Below are positions 7,423 to 12,191 of a stretch of 12,191 bases of DNA, piece after piece; position 1 is the first letter of the stretch, and each line of letters starts with the position of its first letter. Source of the stretch: Bordetella parapertussis (GTDB lineage Bacteria > Pseudomonadota > Gammaproteobacteria > Burkholderiales > Burkholderiaceae_B); NCBI GenBank assembly GCA_945869355.1, contig CAMBPA010000011.1:1-12191 (forward strand), written 5' to 3'. The notes beneath the pieces are model-generated. The model was not told the DNA's origin. It searched no databases and saw only the letters and a program-made list of their open reading frames with translations. Both the position numbers and the translations under genes were made by a program.

Positions 7423-8469
7423 ATGCAAATCGGTGCCTGGTCCTTCCCTAACAACGTGTTTGTCGCACCCATGGCGGGTGTGACAGATCGCCCTTTTCGT
7501 CAGCTATGCAAAAAACTGGGCGCGGGCTATGCCGTTTCAGAAATGGCGGCAAGCAATCCACAACTATGGCAAACGGTGAAGTCCTCACGCCGCCTGAACC
7601 ATGACGGCGAGATCGAACCTGTCGCCGTACAGATCGCCGGAGCAGATCCCGCCATGATGGCGCAAGCTGCGGTCTTCAATATCGGCAAGGGCGCACGCAT
7701 TATTGATATCAATATGGGCTGTCCGGTCAAAAAAGTGTGTCACGTCGCAGCGGGCTCGGCATTGTTGCGCCACGAAGACCTCGTGGCACGCATCCTGGAA
7801 GCGGTCGTTCAAGCCTGTCAGCCACACAACGTGCCGGTCACACTCAAAACCCGCACGGGCTGGAGTCGCGACGACCGTAATGCCTTGCGTATCGGTCAGC
7901 TTGCTCAGAACGCCGGGATCGCCGCCCTGACACTGCACGGTCGCACGCGTGAAGACCTCTATCTGGGTGAAGCGGAGTACGACACCATCCGAGCCGTCAA
8001 GTCTAGTCTCACGATTCCTGTCGTGGCAAACGGCGATATTGACAGCCCTGAGAAAGCGCGCCAGGTGCTCGCCTATACAGGTGCGGACGCCATCATGATC
8101 GGTCGCGCCGCGCAAGGACGCCCCTGGATTTTTCGGGAGATTGACCACTTTCTGCGTACGGGGCAGTATTTAGCTGCCCCCTCTTGGGACGAAATGCGGG
8201 ATTTGCTCTTGGCGCATCTAGCGGATCACTACCATTTTTATGGTGAGCGTACCGGCGTGCTCACCGCGCGCAAACATATTGGCTGGTATGTTGATGGGCT
8301 GCCAGGCGGGCAAGCCTTTGCCGACCGCATCAATCGGCTGGAAAGCACGGCCGAGCAAGCGGCGGCTGTCGAGCACTGGTTTAGCGCCCAACGTAACTTT
8401 TTGCCACACACAGGCCTGCCAAACTGCGACAATCCCAGACAAGATGTCGCCCATCAGCAGGCTGCCTAA
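7423..8469 (+). CDS. dusB: tRNA-dihydrouridine synthase B
   Basis: The 348-residue FMN enzyme reduces uridine to dihydrouridine in the tRNA D-loop using NADPH. The TIM barrel starts with VAPMAGVTDRPFRQL (14-28, FMN binding) and continues with the active-site INMGCPVKKV (96-105), where Cys100 is the expected proton donor. It then has KTRTGW (142-147), HGRTRE (172-177), VANGDI (201-206) and IGRAAQGRPWIFREI (226-240), all matching E. coli DusB closely. The C-terminal helical domain carries the RKHIGWY motif. The protein is somewhat longer than the E. coli enzyme (321 residues) because of a Gln/Ala-rich tail. ATG 7423 is preferred over an in-frame TTG at 7417, which falls just after the -10-like TACAAT. 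It is followed 21 bases later by fis, the same pair as in enterobacteria. Confidence 0.95.
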   Translation: MQIGAWSFPNNVFVAPMAGVTDRPFRQLCKKLGAGYAVSEMAASNPQLWQTVKSSRRLNHDGEIEPVAVQIAGADPAMMAQAAVFNIGKGARIIDINMGCPVKKVCHVAAGSALLRHEDLVARILEAVVQACQPHNVPVTLKTRTGWSRDDRNALRIGQLAQNAGIAALTLHGRTREDLYLGEAEYDTIRAVKSSLTIPVVANGDIDSPEKARQVLAYTGADAIMIGRAAQGRPWIFREIDHFLRTGQYLAAPSWDEMRDLLLAHLADHYHFYGERTGVLTARKHIGWYVDGLPGGQAFADRINRLESTAEQAAAVEHWFSAQRNFLPHTGLPNCDNPRQDVAHQQAA

Positions 8470-8490
8470 GCGCTAGACACTCTACACACC

Positions 8491-8736
8491 ATGAAACAAT
8501 ACAACGCTCTGCAAAATTCAGTTCGTGACACGCTCGAACGGTACCTCACCGATCTAGGCGACACGCAGCCTAACGCGATGTACGACATGGTGATTCAATG
8601 TGTCGAACGCCCCCTTCTGCAAATTGCGATGCAACACGCAGGGGACAACCAATCAAAAGCGGCCGACATGCTCGGCCTTACGCGCAACACGCTGCGTAAA
8701 AAACTTCTTTCCCACAAACTACTCTCAGAAAAATAA
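8491..8736 (+). CDS. fis: Fis-family nucleoid-associated DNA-binding protein
   Basis: The protein has 81 residues. The C-terminal half is a Fis-type helix-turn-helix: [19 protein letters not shown] (42-60) continues into [12 protein letters not shown] (61-72), with the Asn-Thr-Leu-Arg-Lys-Lys recognition helix common to Fis and NtrC-class regulators. The N-terminal part is weakly conserved, as in other beta-proteobacterial Fis proteins. Fis dimers bend DNA and regulate rRNA promoters, recombination and growth-phase genes. It lies directly after dusB, the classic dusB-fis operon order, and ends 7 bases before purH, so co-transcription with both is likely. No strong Shine-Dalgarno is visible. 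A standalone short HTH protein from an NtrC tail would look similar, but the operon context favours Fis. Confidence 0.92.
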   Translation: MKQYNALQNSVRDTLERYLTDLGDTQPNAMYDMVIQCVERPLLQIAMQHAGDNQSKAADMLGLTRNTLRKKLLSHKLLSEK

Positions 8737-8743
8737 GCCTGCA

Positions 8744-10333
8744 ATGAAAATTAAAACAGCCTTGCTCTCCGTTTCAGACAAAGACGGTATTGTTGAATTC
8801 GCGCAGGCGCTTGCCTCGCGTGGCGTGCGCCTCTTGTCGACCGGTGGCACCGCTAAGCTGCTCGCGCAGGCTGGTCTAAAAGTCACCGAGGTTGCCAAAC
8901 ACACTGGCTCACCAGAAATCCTCGATGGCCGCGTTAAAACGCTGCATCCGAAGATTCATGGCGGGTTGCTCGCTCGCCGCGATAGCGACGAACACATGGC
9001 GACCCTCAAAAAACATAAGATCGATCGCATCGATCTGTTGGTCGTCAACCTTTACCCGTTTCGTCAAGCCGTTGCCAGGCCTGACTGCACGTTTGCCGAC
9101 GCAGTAGAGAATATCGATATTGGCGGACCAGCCATGCTGCGTGCCGCCGCCAAAAATCATGGCACCGAAGAGGGTGGCGTCACGGTCGTCATCGATCCTG
9201 CTGACTACCCTGCCGTACTTAAGGAAATCGATCAGCGTGGCTCAACCTCTTATGGCTTGCGCTTAAAACTCGCCACCAAGGTATACGCCCATACTGCCGC
9301 CTACGATGGCGCGATCGCCAATTACCTCAGCAGCCTGACTGAAGCGGAGCCCGCTCAAGACAACGTGCCTGCACGCAGCACCTGGCCAAACGTGCTGACC
9401 CTCCAAGTGCATCAACAACAAGTTCTGCGCTACGGCGAAAACGCTCAACAACTCTCGGCCTTCTACACTGATCCCACGCGACAGACTGGTTTGCTTGGCA
9501 ACTTTGTTCAGTTACAGGGCAAAGAACTGTCTTATAACAACATCGCGGATTCCGATGCCGCCTGGGATTGCGTGCGTAGCTTTGGCAATCACGCTTGCGT
9601 GATCGTCAAGCATGCAAACCCTTGTGGGGTGGCGACCGCCGACACCGCGCTCGACGCATACAACAAGGCATTTAAGACCGACCCCACCTCTGCCTTTGGT
9701 GGAATCATCGCCTTTAATCGTAAGGTCGACCTGGCCACCGCCCAAGCCGTCAGCGGACAATTCGTTGAAGTCCTCCTGGCTCCAGCCTACGACAAGGACG
9801 CCCTCGCAACGCTCGCAGCAAAGAAAAATGTACGCGTCTTACGGGTACCAATGGGCACCGGACAAAACGATATCGATGTCAAACGCGTGGGCGGTGGTTG
9901 GCTCATCCAAACTCCAGACTCGGGCACCACTGCAGCCAAAGATTTGCACGTTGTTACGCACAAGCAACCCACCCCACAGCAAATGGCTGATCTGCTCTTC
10001 GCCTGGAAAGTAGCGAAATTCGTGAAGTCCAACGCCATCGTTTTCTGTGGTGACGGAATGACGCTGGGCGTCGGTGCCGGCCAAATGAGTCGAATCGACT
10101 CAGCCCGTATCGCCTCGATTAAGGCAGAAAACGCAGGGCTGACACTGACAGGCTCGGCAGTCGCCTCCGATGCGTTTTTCCCCTTCCGCGATGGTTTGGA
10201 TGTCGTGATCGATGCGGGAGCAAGCTGCGTGATTCAGCCGGGTGGCAGCATGCGAGACGACGAGGTGATTGCCGCTGCGAACGAGCGCGGCATCGCCATG
10301 GTGCTGACCGGCATGCGGCACTTCCGTCACTAG
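8744..10333 (+). CDS. purH: Bifunctional AICAR transformylase / IMP cyclohydrolase
   Basis: The 529-residue cytoplasmic enzyme catalyses the last two steps of de novo IMP synthesis. The N-terminal MGS-like cyclohydrolase domain (1 to about 200) shows VSDKDGI (10-16), [11 protein letters not shown] (30-40), [19 protein letters not shown] (56-74) and [10 protein letters not shown] (97-106). The transformylase domain follows with RYGEN (229-233), the catalytic Lys289-His290 in VKHANPCG, and the C-terminal [16 protein letters not shown] and [10 protein letters not shown] motifs. Length is normal. ATG 8744 is chosen because the protein family starts at this point; the frame stays open back to 8600, but that stretch overlaps fis. 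Seven bases from the fis stop suggests shared mRNA and perhaps coupled translation. A 6-residue Glu/Gly insertion (GTEEGG, 140-145) after AAKNH is unusual but lies at a loop. Confidence 0.97.
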   Translation: MKIKTALLSVSDKDGIVEFAQALASRGVRLLSTGGTAKLLAQAGLKVTEVAKHTGSPEILDGRVKTLHPKIHGGLLARRDSDEHMATLKKHKIDRIDLLVVNLYPFRQAVARPDCTFADAVENIDIGGPAMLRAAAKNHGTEEGGVTVVIDPADYPAVLKEIDQRGSTSYGLRLKLATKVYAHTAAYDGAIANYLSSLTEAEPAQDNVPARSTWPNVLTLQVHQQQVLRYGENAQQLSAFYTDPTRQTGLLGNFVQLQGKELSYNNIADSDAAWDCVRSFGNHACVIVKHANPCGVATADTALDAYNKAFKTDPTSAFGGIIAFNRKVDLATAQAVSGQFVEVLLAPAYDKDALATLAAKKNVRVLRVPMGTGQNDIDVKRVGGGWLIQTPDSGTTAAKDLHVVTHKQPTPQQMADLLFAWKVAKFVKSNAIVFCGDGMTLGVGAGQMSRIDSARIASIKAENAGLTLTGSAVASDAFFPFRDGLDVVIDAGASCVIQPGGSMRDDEVIAAANERGIAMVLTGMRHFRH

Positions 10334-10345
10334 GCCATTGACCCG

Positions 10346-10897
10346 ATGAGGATTCTTGGCGTTGATCCGGGCTTACGCCGAACTGGTTTCGGCGTCATCG
10401 ACCTACAAGGCGCAACACTTTCCTATGTTGCGAGTGGAACCATCGTCGTGCCAAGCGACATCACGCTGCCGCTTCGCTTGAAGGTCATCCTCGACAACTT
10501 GCGACAAATTGTCGAGGACACCAAGCCTGACGTTGCAGCACTCGAAATCGTCTTCATGAACACCAACCCAGCCAGCACGCTCCTGCTCGGTCAAGCTCGC
10601 GGCGCGGCGCTCTGTGCGCTAGCGGATCGTGATCTGGCTGTCCACGAGTACACCGCATTACAGATAAAAAAATCTGTTGTTGGTGCCGGACGCGCAGCAA
10701 AGGAGCAAGTGCAGATGATGGTACAACGTCTGCTGCGCCTAGATGGTGTGCCCCCACCAGATGCGGCCGATGCGCTCGCCTGCGCGATCTGTCATGCCCA
10801 CATCGTCCCACTCACCGAAAAACTTGGTCAAATGAACTATCAAGCTCGCACATCACGTGGTCGTACCCGCGTACGCGCAGGACGCTTACTGGGTTAA
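10346..10897 (+). CDS. ruvC: Holliday junction resolvase RuvC
   Basis: The 183-residue endonuclease acts as a dimer that cuts Holliday junctions symmetrically during recombination and fork repair, working with RuvAB. All four catalytic acids are present at family spacing: Asp7 ([12 protein letters not shown]), Glu67 (LEIVFMN), Asp139 and Asp142 ([10 protein letters not shown]). The [13 protein letters not shown] segment (74-86) and the [15 protein letters not shown] stretch (108-122) are typical. The last 20 residues are an Arg-rich tail ([12 protein letters not shown]) that may add DNA contact. The gene follows purH by 12 bases and is followed by ruvA after 25 bases. No LexA-type box is evident before it, so it is probably transcribed from the upstream operon. 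Confidence 0.96.
   Translation: MRILGVDPGLRRTGFGVIDLQGATLSYVASGTIVVPSDITLPLRLKVILDNLRQIVEDTKPDVAALEIVFMNTNPASTLLLGQARGAALCALADRDLAVHEYTALQIKKSVVGAGRAAKEQVQMMVQRLLRLDGVPPPDAADALACAICHAHIVPLTEKLGQMNYQARTSRGRTRVRAGRLLG
10488..10518 (+). repeat. Perfect 10-base inverted repeat inside ruvC
   Basis: TCCTCGACAA (10488-10497) and TTGTCGAGGA (10509-10518) are perfect reverse complements around an 11-base loop. Folded in mRNA this is a clear hairpin about 140 bases into ruvC, with no T tract after it. It encodes residues of the [10 protein letters not shown] helix. Function, if any, is unknown. Confidence 0.55.
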
Positions 10898-10904
10898 CAA
10901 CCCA
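10890..10904 (+). repeat. Small hairpin across the ruvC stop codon
   Basis: TGGGTT and AACCCA are perfect 6-base arms with the 3-base loop AAC. The ruvC stop TAA (10895-10897) sits at the top of the stem, and the ruvA ribosome site begins 8 bases after the second arm. There is no T tract, so this is not a terminator. It could affect termination or re-initiation between ruvC and ruvA. Confidence 0.35.
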
Positions 10905-10911
10905 CTTACTC

Positions 10912-10916
10912 AAGGA
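10912..10916 (+). promoter_or_regulatory. ruvA Shine-Dalgarno (AAGGA)
   Basis: AAGGA lies 6 bases before ATG 10923. This fixes the ruvA start and rules out an upstream in-frame start at 10857 that would overlap ruvC. Confidence 0.75.
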
Positions 10917-10922
10917 TTCAGC

Positions 10923-11495
10923 ATGATAGGTCGCCTCACCGGTACGTTGTTTGAAAAAATGCCGCCACGCATTGGTCTGGATGTACAAGGCGTCGGCTAC
11001 GATATTGATGTTTCCATGACGACGTTTTATGCGCTGCCAGAGTTAGGCGCACAAGTCACGCTCTTAACGCATCTCACAGTGCGTGAAGATGCGCATATTC
11101 TGTACGGCTTTTCTACTGCTGAGGAACGTGCGACCTTCCGAGAGCTGATTAAGGTGAGCGGCATCGGCGCACGCACGGCGCTGGCCGTCCTATCGGGCAT
11201 GTCCGCCACCGAACTTGCGCAGGCCATCACGCTACAAGAATCAGCACGCTTAATGCGTGTACCCGGCATCGGTAAAAAAACCGCCGAGCGCCTGTTGTTA
11301 GAAATGAAAGGCAAGCTCGGTGCCGATCTAGGCGTACAACCCACAGCCGTCGCGGGCACGCAAAACGACGTGCTTCATGCCCTGACTGCGCTAGGCTACT
11401 CTGAGCGTGAAGCGCTTAATGCGTTAAAAACACTTCCGGATGGTGTGAGCGTCTCTGACGGCATCCGACTCGCCCTCAAGGGCCTCTCTCGCTAA
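10923..11495 (+). CDS. ruvA: Holliday junction branch-migration complex subunit RuvA
   Basis: The 190-residue protein forms tetramers that hold the four-way junction flat and load RuvB. Domain I is an OB fold ([12 protein letters not shown] at the start, GVGYDIDV at 23-30, [12 protein letters not shown] at 52-63). Domain II has two helix-hairpin-helix motifs, [15 protein letters not shown] (78-92) and [18 protein letters not shown] (113-130). Domain III (about 148-190, [16 protein letters not shown] and onward) is the RuvB-contacting region. Length is normal. The start has a good ribosome site. The next gene 18 bases on is an aminotransferase and not ruvB, which is the usual neighbour. Confidence 0.96.
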   Translation: MIGRLTGTLFEKMPPRIGLDVQGVGYDIDVSMTTFYALPELGAQVTLLTHLTVREDAHILYGFSTAEERATFRELIKVSGIGARTALAVLSGMSATELAQAITLQESARLMRVPGIGKKTAERLLLEMKGKLGADLGVQPTAVAGTQNDVLHALTALGYSEREALNALKTLPDGVSVSDGIRLALKGLSR

Positions 11496-11513
11496 GGCAA
11501 TAACGGATCCTCT

Positions 11514-12191
11514 ATGAGCCACATCATTCATCGTTCTCTGCGTAAAACGCCTTTAACGGCTGCACGTGCGCAGGGCATTCACATTTACGATCAACACAAC
11601 AAGGCCTATATCGATGCAAGCGGCGGCGCTGCGGTGTCGTGTCTGGGCCATGGACATCCGGACGTGTTGGCAGCGATGCACGCCCAGATCGATCAACATG
11701 CTTATGCGCACACGGGCTTCTTTACCTCCGAGGTCACTGAAGAGCTGGCTAACCACCTCATCCAGCACGCTCCGAAAGAACTCAGCAACGTCTATTTCGT
11801 TTCAGGCGGCTCGGAGGCCGTCGAAGCGTCCCTTAAATTAGCGCGTCAGTACTGTGTTGAAATTGGTCAGCCTGAGCGAACGGTCTTTGTCGCCAGACGA
11901 CAGAGCTATCACGGCAACACCCTTGGCGCGTTGGCCATTAGCGGTAACGAGCAGCGACGCAAACAATTCGCCCCCCTGCTTATGGACGTGCCACGCGTTG
12001 GCCCTTGCTATGAATATCGCGATCGTGGGGCTGACGAGACCCAAGATGCCTACACCGCTCGCCTGCTCAAGGAAATTGAAGACGCCTTCATCGCTACTGG
12101 GCCAGAAAAAATCATCGCGTTCTGTGCAGAAACAGTTGGGGGCGACACCGCAGGTGTGCTTCCTCCGACCCCGGGATATTTTCGTGGCGTA
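11514..12191 (+). CDS. Class III PLP-dependent aminotransferase, 3' end outside window
   Basis: The frame is open from ATG 11514 to the window edge, giving the first 226 residues of a protein that normally has about 420-460. It matches the class III (ornithine/omega-type) aminotransferases: an N-terminal YIDASGGAAVSCLGHGHP stretch, the phosphate-binding VSGGSEAVEASLKLARQY (about 99-116), SYHGNTLGALAISG, and AETVGGDTAGVLPPTPGYF near the edge. The catalytic lysine and the Asp contacting the pyridine nitrogen lie beyond the window. Members move amino groups between omega-amines or amino acids and keto acids; the substrate cannot be told from this half. Its ATG is 18 bases after ruvA, so read-through from the ruv genes is possible. 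Confidence 0.88.
   Translation, partial: MSHIIHRSLRKTPLTAARAQGIHIYDQHNKAYIDASGGAAVSCLGHGHPDVLAAMHAQIDQHAYAHTGFFTSEVTEELANHLIQHAPKELSNVYFVSGGSEAVEASLKLARQYCVEIGQPERTVFVARRQSYHGNTLGALAISGNEQRRKQFAPLLMDVPRVGPCYEYRDRGADETQDAYTARLLKEIEDAFIATGPEKIIAFCAETVGGDTAGVLPPTPGYFRGV

Noticed and set aside
7703..7716. Palindrome TATTGATATCAATA in dusB
   Set aside because: It encodes Ile-Asp-Ile-Asn just before the active-site GCP motif, so coding constraint explains it.
7585..8148. 187-codon open frame on the minus strand inside dusB
   Set aside because: It is a shadow of the intact, highly conserved dusB gene.
9018..9036. AGATCGAT/ATCGATCT inverted repeat in purH
   Set aside because: It falls in the conserved [11 protein letters not shown] region; repeated Ile-Asp codons produce the symmetry, and there is no T tract.
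10086..10102. Near-perfect palindrome TGAGTCGAATCGACTCA in purH
   Set aside because: It encodes the strongly conserved Gln-Met-Ser-Arg-Ile-Asp-Ser motif of PurH, so the symmetry is explained by coding.
1..12191. Search for defence systems, mobile elements, CRISPR arrays, tRNAs and phage genes
   Set aside because: None seen: no tandem spaced repeats, transposase or integrase motifs, or cloverleaf-like sequence, and the gaps between genes are too short to hold them.

Overview
The window looks like ordinary chromosome of a Gram-negative betaproteobacterium, most likely Burkholderiales (perhaps Alcaligenaceae-like). The evidence is the run ubiH - dusB - fis - purH - ruvC - ruvA, which I know from that order, together with moderately high GC, mainly ATG starts, and the protein sequences. 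Coding density is very high. No stretch over about 110 bases lacks a gene, and I see no RNA gene, insertion sequence, CRISPR array or integrase.

Layout. (1) Positions 1-1276, minus: 5'-part of a secreted M48 metalloprotease with a TPR-like tail (BepA/YfgC type). It is divergent from (2) galU, 1344-2180, plus, UDP-glucose pyrophosphorylase. (3) 2170-3000, minus: a Caa3/CtaG-type membrane protein that converges on galU with an 11-base overlap. (4) 3133-4485, plus: pepP, aminopeptidase P. (5) 4524-5657, plus: a 377-residue protein whose centre resembles the Bacillus spore-coat transglutaminase Tgl. (6) 5654-6097, minus: a small TM2-like membrane protein. (7) 6204-7376, plus: ubiH, ubiquinone hydroxylase. 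(8) 7423-11495, plus: a tight cluster dusB, fis, purH, ruvC, ruvA with gaps of 7 to 25 bases. (9) 11514-12191, plus: the start of a class III aminotransferase, cut by the window edge, sitting where ruvB would usually follow ruvA.

Most of this is housekeeping: envelope quality control and sugar nucleotide supply, cytochrome oxidase biogenesis, peptide turnover, ubiquinone synthesis, tRNA dihydrouridine formation, nucleoid regulation, purine synthesis and Holliday-junction processing.

The part most worth a second look is 4524-6097, where the Tgl-like gene and the TM2-like gene separate pepP from ubiH, a pair that is adjacent in E. coli. The Tgl-like protein keeps the catalytic-type cysteine in a family described as confined to endospore formers, and it carries extra N- and C-terminal regions I do not recognise. 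A secondary theme is that three genes (the M48 protease, ubiH, dusB) have a -10-like hexamer only 5-6 bases before the ATG and no Shine-Dalgarno, which suggests leaderless transcripts.
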